A stretch of DNA of 64,000 nucleotides, taken from assembly GCF_004379255.2 (NCBI RefSeq), contig NC_056040.1, positions 2,832,257-2,896,256 on the forward strand, in the 5' to 3' direction. The translations under genes were made by a program, and so were the position numbers. The DNA is from Salvia splendens (Eukaryota; Streptophyta; Magnoliopsida; Lamiales; Lamiaceae). Below the pieces are notes generated by a model. The model searched no databases. It worked only from the letters and a program-made list of their open reading frames with translations, and was not told the origin of the DNA. Below are positions 17,738 to 28,908 of the stretch, in pieces. Numbering within the stretch: position 1 is the stretch's first letter; each line of letters begins with the position of its first letter.

Positions 17738-18108
17738 TTTGAAGTTTCGTGCGTGTGGTAGTTGAAAAGTAGCTTCATTTTTTGTCTGCATATTCAAGCG
17801 ACTCTTTGAACTTTTACATTTTGCTGTGGAGTTGATTCCATAATCCATTGTTCATATTTGTTCAATTTTGTGTGGTTTGCGTCTGTAACTTTGCAGTATG
17901 TGAATCTATATTGGATTTAGTGAAACTCGTATTTCATGATTGCGTTACATGAGCTGTTTCACGTTGAAAATGTGTTCGACACTGTTTGAAATAACTTTGA
18001 ATGGAAGACTTGCGAATTGATTTAAGAGAGAGATTGGTAATTAAATCTCAAACTTGTATATATTGAGTAGAAAATTGTGTTTATTATACAATGTGTCAAC
18101 GGTTTTAC
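17738..18108. repeat. 3'-end segment of BPA1-like gene, inverted copy of 11496-11862
   Basis: The segment runs from TTTGAAGTTTCGTGCGTG to ACAATGTGTCAACGGTTTTA and is the reverse complement of the sequence following PEX6. It most likely forms the 3' UTR of the BPA1-like gene. The unrelated flanks on both sides mark a defined duplication unit of about 370 bp. Confidence 0.9.
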
Positions 18109-18551
18109 AAAGGAATTATTAAAAAAATCTAAACATAAGTATATAAATAAAGCTTATTTAGTATACTAGACATATTTACTTTTGTACTCATATCCATGAG
18201 ACTGTACATATATGTATATATGTATATGTGTTCACAAAATACTCCCATGCACATATTAGCGTCATTACACATGCACACTTGTAACTATGTAATATAGGGA
18301 TGTATTAGACTATGTTTTCACGACATTCCGGACTCAACATGTGAAAAAACTCACATGTTGATGGAAGAATGAATGAAACGAAGAAGAGTCCATGCATGCT
18401 TTATTTTTTCACTTCTCTGCATTCACCCATTAATAATAGTTTTGGTTGTAATGGGAAGTTGCTGTGCAAATCAACACCATTGGATTAAAAGATCTAACGA
18501 CCTCCGTTTGGCATTTGTTCTACGTTTAAGAATGGTTCTATCTTGATCACA

Positions 18552-18553
<2 letters not shown>

Positions 18554-18587
<34 letters not shown>
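18554..18587. repeat. (AT)n microsatellite
   Basis: An uninterrupted AT dinucleotide run of about 34 bp. Shorter AT runs at about 18799-18816 and 19106-19132 mark MITE insertion points. Confidence 0.9.
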
Positions 18588-18588
<1 letters not shown>

Positions 18589-18608
18589 CCATGATAATCT
18601 ACAAATTC

Positions 18609-18777
18609 TCTATAATACAAACTATACAAACTTTAGGCGTTGGCATTGTTGACATTCCCCCCAGTGACAGAATTTGTATTAGGCGTTGACATTGACATAT
18701 GAATCCCATTGCTAACCATTGGTTACTTACAAGGAGTGTGTAGGATTAAAATTTGTAGTTTGTATTATAGATAGGGG
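18609..18777. mobile_element. Small TIR element
   Basis: The left end CTCTATAATACAAACTATAC pairs with the right end TTTGTAGTTTGTATTATAGA in inverted orientation. It is about 170 bp, non-coding and sits between AT microsatellites. The superfamily is not assigned. Confidence 0.45.
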
Positions 18778-18816
18778 TTTGTATTTAATCACACCTCTAT
18801 ATATATATATATATAT

Positions 18817-19105
18817 GGGTTTTGATCTATGCAAAACTAGATTTAAATACAGAAACGCAGAACAATATCATAATTAGGTCACTTTTAGGTCATAATTAGG
18901 TAATTTTTAGGTCATGCTAACAAAGCATGACCTAAAACGATCTTAGCATGACATTAAACCCAAATATTATAATATGACCTAAAATTGCTTAATTATGACC
19001 TTCCGTGTTTTTGGTTAATTATTGACCATTAGATCATCTAATCCTAGGGCCAAGATTTGGTCTGCATTTCTGGATTTAAACACATACTTATTTTGATCAT
19101 CTCCC
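18817..19105. mobile_element. 289-bp Mutator-type MITE, copy 2
   Basis: It is homologous throughout to 12155-12443 and has exactly the same length (289 bp), starting GGGTTTTGATCTATGC and ending TTTTGATCATCTCCC. It is inserted inside an AT repeat, and TATATATAT on both sides is consistent with a 9-bp duplication. Both copies contain several AGGTCAT/ATGACCT motifs. It is non-coding. Confidence 0.65.
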
Positions 19106-19132
<27 letters not shown>

Positions 19133-19137
<5 letters not shown>

Positions 19138-19401
19138 TGGTGCGTTAAAATACTAACTTTTTAAAAATTGCCAATTTGCTAACTCATCAATACAATATAT
19201 TAAAAATGTCAATACGATCACATTAAAATGTCAATGTATATTTGTATTGACATTTTAATAAACTGTGTTGACATTTAAATATTAATGTCAACTTAAGTTT
19301 ATATTGACATTTCAGTATCATTGTGTTGATATTTTTAATACATTGCGTTGATGAGTTAGCAAGTTAGTAATTTAAGAAAAGTTAGCAACGGATCACACCC
19401 C
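19133..19401. mobile_element. MITE-like repeat, relative of 4218-4436
   Basis: It begins GAGAGTGGTGCGTTAAAA and ends GTTAGCAACGGATCACACCC. The ends form a weak inverted repeat (GGTGCGTTAAAATACTAAC against GGGTGTGATCCGTTGCTAAC). Inside are repeated TTGACATTT/ATGTCAA motifs in both orientations. It is non-coding. Confidence 0.5.
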
Positions 19402-20457
19402 ATATATGATATATATACATTTTATGTGCAAGTAATAATAGTTTATCTCCCACTATATACAACTATGATATAATCACACATAATATTTTATTTACAAGTA
19501 ATTATTATAAATATATAATTATAAAAAGAAATGTGTAAATATGCAAAATGATGCATGTTTCGGGTTGAGGATGTTACAAAATTCATAAGAATTCTAACGA
19601 TATCTCAATTGCATACGTTCCAATGTCAAATTTTTTAAAAAAATGTTAATTTTGGTATTTTTCGACAAGCAGATTAGTATCAATATATCTGTCATAATAT
19701 ATCAACATAATATGCGTATAATGTCAATATCAAATTGTATTGATATATTCTAGGCATTGTGTTGATATGTTTAGCATACTATATTGACATCTCGATTCAA
19801 AAGTAATACTCCATCATTCCCTTATAATTTGTCACTATTTGATCAGACACAAATTTTAATAAATGTAATAAGAACTTGATTGAAAAAGTTAGTGGAACAT
19901 GGTCCAAGGACGGATCCAGCCCTTTAGTATAATTACGAGGGTATAAGTATGTGTAGAAATCGAAGCCATGATGATAATTTGGTTTCGTCTGGGTCGATTT
20001 ATTTTGTTAGGGATGCATACATAGGTTGAGAAGACGGATACGAATGATCAAAGATACACGTCAAAAAAGAATTAAGAAAATCGAAGCTATAAATGATAAT
20101 TTGAGAACTTGACTCAATTAGAGATGGCATTGGGAGTGGACAACGTGTGGATATAATATATCTAAAGTTTTAATAAAAAAGAAATATATAAAAAAACCCA
20201 ATCAACAAATCCCGATTAACAGAACGACTAAGGATTAGTAGGCGGCGACACCGCGCAACGCCACCCTCCGCCACCGAGTAATCGCCGCTTCACGCCCCAA
20301 TTTAATCTGATTATTCCAATCAATCCAACTCGACAGCCATTCGCACTTGCTCACAATCCTCTGCGAATGCGTCTAACACCATTCACACCCCTCAGACTCA
20401 TGCCCTAATTTAATCTACACTCCCCTCTCCTCCCCCCCCCCCCCAAAATTGGTGTCT
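19402..20457. other. Intergenic DNA and 5' leader of the RRM gene
   Basis: AT-rich DNA continues to about 20220, then the sequence becomes pyrimidine-rich and GC-richer. It ends with a run of about 14 C residues (about 20431-20444) just before the start codon of the downstream RRM gene. No other gene was seen. Confidence 0.45.
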
Positions 20458-23400
20458 ATGGAGCCTGGTATTGGTAGAGCTGACGGAACCAGCTATGAGG
20501 AATCCGGAAATCGTTTTGATCTCGACAACTCCAGTATTCAGCATTGTGAGACCGGGAAAATCGACTCAGAAGCTGTTAATGTTGCTGGGGGTGGAGACGG
20601 AAGCAGGAACGACGTCGATTCATCTTGTGCTGGAGGAGAAAAGCCGCAGCTGGGGAACGAGAGCGCGATAGGTGGAGTGGCGGGAAATAGGAGTGTTAAG
20701 AAGAGGATAGTAAAAAAGACTGTGATAGTTAAAAGGGTGATAATGAAGAGGGTGCCGAAGAGGGTTTTGATCAATCGTTCGGAAGAGGGGATCAATTTGA
20801 GTGAGGTAAGAAGCAACGGTGGCGTGATTGAAAATTCTAACGTTGTTGATGGGTCTAAAAGCTTGAACCCTGTGAATTATGTCGATACAGATGATATAAA
20901 AGGTAATGATGCTGTAGGTGAAGTAGAGAGAAACAATGTAACAGTGTCTTCTTGTGATTTAGAAGTTGATAAGGCCAAATTAAGCATTGGGACTATTAGT
21001 GAGAGAAAGAATACTGTGACAGAGAATGAATTAACATCATGTATTGTGGAGAATCAGAGTACTGGTATTGTCAAAGCAGCGGATATGGAGATTCCCACAG
21101 GTCAAAGTGAACGTCCAGTAGGAGAAGAATGTGGGATTTTGGATGCGAAGGAAAATGGAAGACGGGATATTGAAGCTGAAAGTTGCAGTGGTGAAGTGGA
21201 GAGTGATGAGGAATCGGAAGCTGCGGAGCGGAGGAAGAAGCGGAAAACAGAGATTTTCCTTGGTGGTCTGAGCAAGGCTACGAAGGAGGAAGACATTAGG
21301 GAAGTGTTTGAAGGTGTTGGATCAGTTGTGGAAGTAAGGATAGTGGTGAACCCTACATCAGGGAAGAATAGAGGCTTTGCCTTTGTGCAGTTTGCCACAG
21401 CTGCTGATGCTAAAAAGGCATTAGCAAAATACTCTGAAGTTGAGGTAACTTGTATTCTGGTTCTGGTTATATATTGCATTGTATGTACTATGTAGCATTG
21501 AATGTTGGCGTATACTATATAGTTGTCCATTTTATAATGATGACATGCTAGTTGCTGGTTTAAATTTGCTTTACGTGTATAGAAGCTAATGATGCAAGAC
21601 GTATGATGTCATCTAAAGAGCCTTGAGCTACAAAGCATGGCTCATTCTTTTGGTATGACCGTGGTATTTTTATAATCAAATATCCCTGTCTGTATATTGT
21701 ACTTATACCCTTATCTGCCTATAAATAGTCGTCTATTCCTTCATTTAATGTAATTATCTGATCATCTGCACATGTTGTTACTTTGTCCTCGCAGCTATTC
21801 CTTTGTCATGCTTTATTTTCTGCCTCCTACGAAATTATTCCTTTTTGCCCTGATATGAGCTATTGCTGTTCTAATGTCTTGTATTTTTGTTACTCAACTT
21901 TAGATATGTGGGAAGCTCTGCAATACAGCTCCAGTCCAGGGAAGTGATACAATATTTATTGGTAATATAGACAGAAATTGGAAGAGTGGAGATGTGAGCT
22001 TTTTTTAGGCTTTGTCTTGTTCAACATCATTAATATCGATGATGTAACTGAAGGGTACTCTTTCTGCAGTTGGTTGAGTTGCTAGAGAAAGCTGGCGTTG
22101 AGAAAATAGATACAGTCACTATTAAGGCTAATCCAACTAACAAAGAGAGAAATCGTGGTTTTGCCTATGTTGAGCTTCAAACAAGTAAATATGCTCGAAT
22201 TGCTTTTAAGAAACTGCAAGAGAAAGATGCTTTAGGGAAAAACCAGAATGTAAATGTTTCATGGGCACAACCCATAAATGATCCAACCGAAGAAAAAAAT
22301 TCACAGGTCAGTGTTGCCCTTGCAAAAGATCTTCCTTCATTTTTGAAGAAAAGATATTTCTTGCATTAAATATACAACCTGTGATGATGCCCTGACATGC
22401 ATTGAGGGCTGTCATTAGAGAGAAGATTAGGAGATGACTGCTCCAAGGTTCCCTATTCTCTGGATGGCCCTGTCTTAGTCTAGACTCGAAGGATGCATTT
22501 GCTTTCAGGTATAAGGAAAATTAGGGATAAGAAAACTCTCTCCCTTTTAAAACTCTCATTTATTGTCCATCCTTATCTATAAGAAAGAATTTCACCCTTT
22601 CTTATTCATCATTATCACAACAATACCATATGATAATATTATCCCTCCGGGGTGAAAAGGAGGAATAAGAAATGGCTATATCCTTTTTTATGGATAAAGA
22701 TGGAAAAGAAAGGAGGGATTTAAACGGAGATAGTTTTCTTATCCCTAATCTTCCTTATGCCTCAAAGCAAACACACCCTAAAAGTAGACTACTTATTTTG
22801 GGAATTTATTTCAAATATTTATTATGGTAGGTTAAGATGACTGCATCCCTTGCAAAAACAATTCCAAAGAGGAAGCAAATGACACAAACCTCCAATCTGA
22901 CTAGCGCGCAACACCTTGAAGCAAAAGAGAATGCATCACGAAGTAAGTACTAGAATTCTTTCCTTCCTTGATGGATTGTATTAATTGCTTAAAACTAATC
23001 GACTCTAAAAGTTTTAGAATTTAGATGCTGCCTGGTTAAGATTGATGTGCATAAAAAAATTGTAGGGAGGAAATTCGGTTGCTTTCATGAGTGCCTTTGA
23101 TGGCAGCATACTTTCACGCTGTATATTCTTGACCGCAGTACGGGCTTATACGTTAAGCATATATATTTATAAATTCTCCACTTACAAAGAAAGTAGAGTT
23201 TGGCTACGCCATGTAATGGTTGAACATTCTACCAAGACAATTTAGACTTTATCAGAAGATGTGTTTAGATCTTTTTGGTTATTTGGATTGAAAATTTGAT
23301 GATGGATTTAATCCATTTTAGGAAATACAATAGTAGTTGTTTGGATTGGAAAATCCATTTATTGATGGACTTTATCCATATAAGTAAATACATTAGTGAT

Positions 23401-25961
23401 TGTTTGGATTAGAATGCACTTGAAATCATCACTCTCGTCGACGCGTAAAGGTTCAAAGTTGTGACTGTTTTTTGCTTTGTTAAGACAAACAGAAAATAGT
23501 AGTACTTTGTTTAATAGATACTTCCGATGTGTATTTCTTAAATCTGCTTTTGTGAATTTCGGTTTCCAGCATCCAAAAAGCCGCATACACTTAGAAACAA
23601 GGGCAAAGCTGCCAGCAGTAGTTATGATCATGTAAAGGTTGTTAACAGAACTTCTACTACTGAAGAACTTGTACAATTATTGAGGCAGCAAGCATCAACG
23701 CAGAATAATCCTCCCCATTCAGGTTCAGGTACATGGAAGTTTTTACTTGTTTTTTCCCCATTGATCATTTGTAGGGAATTAGGATTCTTGTGTTGTGAGA
23801 TCAATTGTCTTGACAGATCTATTTCTTTGTTTCTCTTTGAAGTCAATATTTTACATCCTTTTTGTTTTTCTCCACCAAAGGCACAGGCTAGTTTAATTGG
23901 TCAATAGCATCGTCACAAAAGTTACTTTGAATGATACTCTCCGTGAATCTACATTTATTTTTTACCTAACCACTAGGGTCTGACATGAAAAGGATGGTCC
24001 TCAAGTAAGTTGTCAAGTAGGTTCAGGACATATATCATCTGAATCATGCTGACTATACTTCGCTAGCAGAATTTACTTGTTAAAATTTTGTAAAATCCGT
24101 GCCTGGAGAAACAATTCTGTTGCATTCAATTCGTCTATGATGTTTCTGGACAGGTGCTGTTATGTCAGACCATTGTTTCCTCTTACCTGGGAGCAAGCAG
24201 CCATTTTCACAAGTGGTAAGTTATTGTAAGTCTTCAGTATACACTTTCCTATTTGTCCATGTATTCTTTTTTCTTTTCCATTTGATAGACTTATTGCTAT
24301 TCATCCAGACAGCCAAGCTTACTGCTCAGTTATTGTATTCAGGGCCATGATCCTCTCTCTGTGCAGCACCAAGGATTGTCACAAGTGCATGCAGAAAGAT
24401 TGTATCGAATTTCTGGCCCAAGGTCTTCTAGATGCTGAGGCAGAAGTCCTCCTTCATGCTACATATCAAATGTTGGATGTTTTTCTTTTTGAGATAATTG
24501 TTTGTTAGTCCATTGATACCTACTCTTATTCTCTAATTCCAGCTCATTATCTCATGGCATTGGTCTGTTACAGTCCCCTTATCATCATCAACCTGGGCCA
24601 GAGTTCCCATCTGGTCAGTGAATCTTTGATATGTGTTCTTATGTTTTAACTTGTACGTACTCCCCTTAAATTAACAGTATTTATTAATTTGTCTCTCAGA
24701 ATCAATCAATGGGAGAAGTTATCCTAGACATTTTCAGGTACTCTAGCCATGCTCTTTTCCCACTTTGTTACAGTTTTCCCATATCGAGTCTCTCGTGCTT
24801 GGTGGTACTGAGGGACACAAACTGATACCAAGAGAGGCATTCCAAGCCCAATTTCTTGTTTTTTTCCTTCTGTTTTGTAATATAGTAACGTTATTAAAGA
24901 ATATAGAGTAATATCTTTAAAAAAAATAAAATAAATGATAATGTTTGAAGTGAGATGATTGTTAAAAAAGTTTACTTTCAAAATATCCTTAACGAGAACA
25001 AGGCAGTATCGTATTTGATATAAGTTGCTTCAAAATTTGACGGAAAAAAATAGAAGTGATAGCATCAGAGGTATTGCCATAAATTATGGATTATTGGGGA
25101 GATCTGTCGGAGTAAAACTAGTCCTTGTATCAATTTCGGATGATATTAGTTATTGTGTGTCGTGCGGATTTCCATTTCCTAAATTTATGTTGTATGTGGT
25201 GTGCCATACCCATTTCCATTTCAATATAAGGTTGTTAATTATTGTTCAATTTTTAGCACAATTTATTTATTTATATTTTGTGGCATATTATAAAAGTATG
25301 AATTCCTTATTAATAAAATTAAAGTTTATTGAGGTTAAATATTATAAATAGTAAATGTATAGAAAAATAGACCGTGGGTTTCATGATTAGTTAGGTTTAG
25401 GAAGTATTGTTGGGTTGCGACAGTCGTTGTTGATAAAAACATATTCCCCCACAATGCTTTAATTGAACCGAAGCTGATATTCCCTGAGCTTGGCAAGGTT
25501 CTATCAAAATGATTAGTTTTTTAAAAGGAGGAGGAATTTTGCGTTGTATGTTTCTCCTCTGCTTCTTATGGATATTTGCAGATTGCTGGCATGGCTATAG
25601 CATTATCGGAACCTCATTATTGGCAGTAAACTGATGCGTTGAGATGTTCAATACATCCTGATTTCTTCTCTTTTTGCAGGCCAGAGATCGAGCTTCTTAC
25701 TACGAAGATACTAATCCTTATCGCAGACGTGAGTCAAAAAATTTTTTTGGCTCCACCGCTTACATATTTTCTGTGTTTTCCTTTTGATCAATGGAAATTA
25801 GCTCATGACATTTCTTCCCATTATCATGTAGCCTATTATATTCACTCATATATACTTGAATTTAATACAGTAATCTTGATTTTATGGTATCTTTTTGGTG
25901 ATTTGAGATTAGCTTCTGCTCATTTTTGCTCATGAAGTGTATTTTTCTTTGTTCAGGTTGA
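20458..25961 (+). CDS. Nucleolin/hnRNP Q-like RNA-binding protein with a lost third RRM
   Basis: I read 11 coding exons: 20458-21444, 21904-21993, 22070-22306, 22831-22942, 23570-23728, 24154-24215, 24343-24422, 24543-24613, 24700-24737, 25680-25728, 25957-25961 (629 aa, frame kept throughout). After an acidic/polar N-terminus there is a basic Val-Lys block near residues 80-105. RRM1 lies at about 264-340 (EIFLGGL; RNP1 NRGFAFVQF) and RRM2 at about 344-425 (TIFIGNI; RNP1 RNRGFAYVEL). The C-terminus has the family's ELVQLLRQQAS and PGSKQPFS segments. Related plant proteins carry RRM3 between RRM2 and this tail. Here only its last strand (KMTASLAKTIPKRKQ) survives in an exon, with a decayed remnant in the preceding intron. 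Donor 24422 and the last two exons are less certain. The likely role is nuclear RNA binding; the exact function is unknown. Confidence 0.8.
22307..22440 (+). pseudogene. Decayed remnant of the RRM3 exon inside intron 3 of the RRM gene
   Basis: Right after the exon-3 donor the same frame reads VALAKDLPSFLKKRYF and then a stop. This matches the central part of RRM3 in related proteins (beta strand, then LAKDLPSS-RRKDF). Slightly downstream DALTCIE matches the following helix in another frame. The first half of RRM3, with its RNP2, is absent. The exon has therefore been partly deleted and frameshifted. Confidence 0.6.
22497..22783. mobile_element. MITE in intron 3 of the RRM gene
   Basis: The left end TTTGCTTTCAGGTATAAGGA (continuing AAATTAGGGATAAGAAAACT) pairs with the right end AGTTTTCTTATCCCTAATCT (continuing TCCTTATGCCTCAAAGCAAA). 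The TIRs are about 45 bp and the element is about 287 bp and non-coding. It resembles hAT-type MITEs, but no target duplication was fixed. Confidence 0.65.
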
Positions 25962-26440
25962 GAATTCATCACTGGGGCTGGGCTTGATTGGGGAACTGAT
26001 GTACATTTAAATGTAGAATTTTCTGTTAAACTGTAGTGTGACTGATGATATCTGCTCCAATTTTGCTGTTAAAAAGATTTGTTTTTGCTGTTTTGAAATT
26101 AAATTGAGTATGATATTCAATTTGAAATTGATAACAGAAGGTTCCCTCCAATTTTCTTACGCCATTAAGTTTTAATAATACGGTCTAAAAAAAACAGATT
26201 GATACAAAAAAAGTAGGATAGATTATTTGAGTCAAAAAGATGATTAAACAAGTTAGCACTATCAAAATAAATGGTTATTTTCACAAAACTAAGGATGATC
26301 TACTTAAACTATATTTTTAGCTAACAAATATTCCCATCGTCTGCAAATAGGAGTTCTGTTTTTCCATTTTAGTCCGTCCGTGAATAGGAGTTTCAGTTTA
26401 GTTTTAGAGCACTCATAGTGGGGGCTCCAGTTTACTTTTA

Positions 26441-27959
26441 GAGCACCCACAGTGGGGCGGACGATAGGCCGCCTGATGCATCGGGAGCGCCATCGTCCGC
26501 CACTGTGGGTGCGCGGACGATGCCCGATGCATCGTCCGCGGACGATACGCTGACTATAGGGCATCGTCCGCACACTGTGGGCGACGCGGACAATGCAACG
26601 CGTTTTTGTTTTTTTTTTTAATTTGAAAAATTCATTTATATAAATACCCCCTACCCCACCTTCATTTGTAAACATTTCAATTCACCTATAAAATGGATTC
26701 CGGTGAATACTCAAGTCCGAATAGTCCGATGTTTGGGGGTGGTGCACGTTGGCTGGGTACACAACCTGACGAATATCGGCCGTTTGACTCCAACACGCCG
26801 TACGCTCTCGAATTCAGTACGGATTCGTACGGTCTGTCTAACATGGAGCCGTCTCCAACGCGCCCCGCCGCCCCTTCCCGCCGCACCCTCCGCCGGCACC
26901 GGGCGTACAAGTTGCCCGCTCGGGAAACGAATGAAGAGTACGCCCCCGGGAGGACGAACTACCAGCCGGATGAAACCCTCGTCCTGGCGAGGTGTTGGGT
27001 TGATATTTCGGAGAACCCGATATTCGCTAACAACCAAAAGCCGGTTGCGTACTGGGAGTCCATCGCCGAGCGCATACAAGCGCCAAAGGGAGCATCTCCG
27101 CAAGCACTGGGATCAAGTGAAGAAGCAAGTCAACCTGTTCGCGGCGGAGTACGAGAAGTGCTCGAGGGAGCAGGGAAGCGGCGAGAGCTTGAGCGATGTG
27201 CGCGATAGAGCGCTGTTGTCGTACCAGTTAATGTACGGCGACTTCAAGCATTTCAACATCTGGGCGCTCTTGAAGGACAAGCAGAAGTTCCAGGGTGAGA
27301 TTTTGCCATCGGCTGCGCCAAAGAGGATGAGGACCACCGAAGCCGGTGCTTACACAAGCAGCGAAAGCGGCACATATCCGGCGGACCTCAACCGGACGAT
27401 GCACGAGGAGTAGGAGAGTTCCGGCACACCGGTGTCTTTCCGACGTCCCATCGGCGTCAAGGCTGCGAAGAACAAGGGGAATGCGAAGGCGGCATCCTCC
27501 TCGCAAGCCCCTCATCGCCGATCCCGACCCCGTCCCTGGCGGCACTTGCCTACGCGGATTTGGCAACGGCCGCCAACCGGAGGACGTTGTTGGACACTCA
27601 CAACGCCCTCATGCAGTGTCAGGACCCGGCCAAAGCCGAATACCTCCAGGGGATGATCGATGAGTTGCGCCGGAAGTTGAGACTTTTGTAGAGTAGTCAA
27701 CTTTTTTTATTTCTAACTCGTGTATTTTTTTTAATCAATGTAGTATTTGTTGTTTTTAATTTAATCGTGTTGTTTTTTAATTATTTTGCATTGATATATT
27801 TGAAAACATTTAAATTAATTAACAAAACAATAGTAAAACCTATAGGGCGGCCTTTAGGGCGTCCCTTAGGGCGCACCACTGCAGGTGGAAGGGTGGGAGA
27901 ATAAAATGCTGACGTGGCGGTGCATAGGGCGGGCTTTAGAGCACCCACTGTGGATGCCC
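26441..27959. mobile_element. PIF/Harbinger-type element A, ORF1 only
   Basis: It is flanked by TTA on both sides (26438-26440 and 27960-27962). The imperfect TIRs are GAGCACCCACAGTGGGG and, reading the right end inward, GGGCATCCACAGTGGGTGC. The 1.5-kb element contains one broken SANT/Myb-like ORF and no DDE transposase, so it is non-autonomous. A second copy of the left terminus (GAGCACTCATAGTGGGGGC) lies 36 bp outside, at about 26405. Confidence 0.75.
26693..27691 (+). pseudogene. Harbinger ORF1 (SANT/Myb-like, 'NAM-associated' type), frameshifted
   Basis: It starts MDSGEYSSPNSPMFGGG and runs through a trihelix/SANT-like core (DETLVLARCWVDISENPIF...YWESIAERI). It shifts frame near 27080 (continuing KRQREHLRKHWDQVKKQVN), meets TAG at about 27411, shifts again near 27510, and ends with ANRRTLLDTHNALMQ...DELRRKLRLL at about 27691. 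Such proteins are often annotated as glutathione S-transferase T3-like or No-apical-meristem-associated. They are the DNA-binding partner of the Harbinger transposase. At least two frameshifts and one stop make this copy non-functional. Confidence 0.7.
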
Positions 27960-28368
27960 TTACCAAAAATGGTAATAGGGTCCCACATTTCACTAACTCA
28001 TTCCACTTGCATTTCGTTTAAAACTAATATATACAAGTGAGATTCATATTCTATCAACTTTTTTTCACCCACTTTTCTTAACTTTTCTTAAAACTCGTGC
28101 CGCCAAGAAGTGAGTTTCCTAATGGCGTACGGAAGGAGTAGAAAATTTGATTAGTTTCACATGAAACTTTTAAGAAGGGTTGATAATTTTCAATATGATA
28201 CGAAAGCTCAAGGCAATCACACATAAAATTAATGAGTTTTGGTTCAACCTTATTGGATTATGTCTTTATTGAATTGACATGTTAGGAACTTGATAATTTG
28301 AGATTAGGCTTGAATTGGGTTGGATTCAAGTAACCCATCAAAATAATATTAGTATTATTTTAATTATT

Positions 28369-28571
28369 TTTTATTTTTAAAAATTACTATGTAATTTATT
28401 CTCTATGTTCATATAAATTGAGTTTTTATCAAGTAAATTGGGCTTTTTTGTGTTAATTCATCTAAGGATTTTTTATTTTTAAAAATTACTATGTAATTTA
28501 TTCTCCCGGTTCATATAAATTGAGTTTTTATCAGGTAAATTGGGCTTTTTGTGTTAATTCATCTAAGGATC
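28369..28571. repeat. Tandem duplication, 102-bp unit
   Basis: Two adjacent, nearly identical units contain TTTTTAAAAATTACTATGTA and GTGTTAATTCATCTAAGGAT. They lie upstream of the first NAC gene and have no coding potential. Confidence 0.8.
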
Positions 28572-28908
28572 CGGCAAACCGATTCATCGTTCCGACGCAA
28601 AATTATGCCAAACAGATATAAATAATTTTTTGTAAAAGTTGAATATGAGATAAAGTTATAAATTATGACAAAATCTTAAAACCACTTAAAATTGATAATA
28701 CTCAAATCAAATGGATTGAAGTTTTAAATAGAGAAGGCGGGAAAGACTAACTAACTCTCCAACTGCTGAAATAAGAGACGATTTTCATCTCTCTCTCATT
28801 TCCAAGTGCAGCTGAATTGACGTCTCTCTCTCGTCTCCCTCACTCCGCCGCCACAATTCACATGTCAATTGCGCTGCCGCCAGCGATAAAACAAGTGGTG
28901 TCGGAATC

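Larger units (their letters stand above)
26330..28136. mobile_element. Stowaway-like MITE split by a nested Harbinger element
   Basis: The left part (about 26330-26437, with GTCCGTCCGTGAATAGGAGT) and the right part (about 27963-28136, with TAATAGGGTCCCACATTTCA and ACTCGTGCCGCCAAG...GTACGGAAGGAGTA) match the two halves of the intact Stowaway at 41101-41351. That element has the same AATGGTAGTAGGCCCCACAT and ACTCGTGCCCGGTCAA blocks. The nested insert is described separately. Confidence 0.65.

Noticed and set aside
17561..17848. Minus-strand frame over the BPA1-like 3' end
   Set aside because: It spans the inverted duplication and the final exon in antisense. It has no homology, and the match to 11.7 kb is due to the duplicated UTR.
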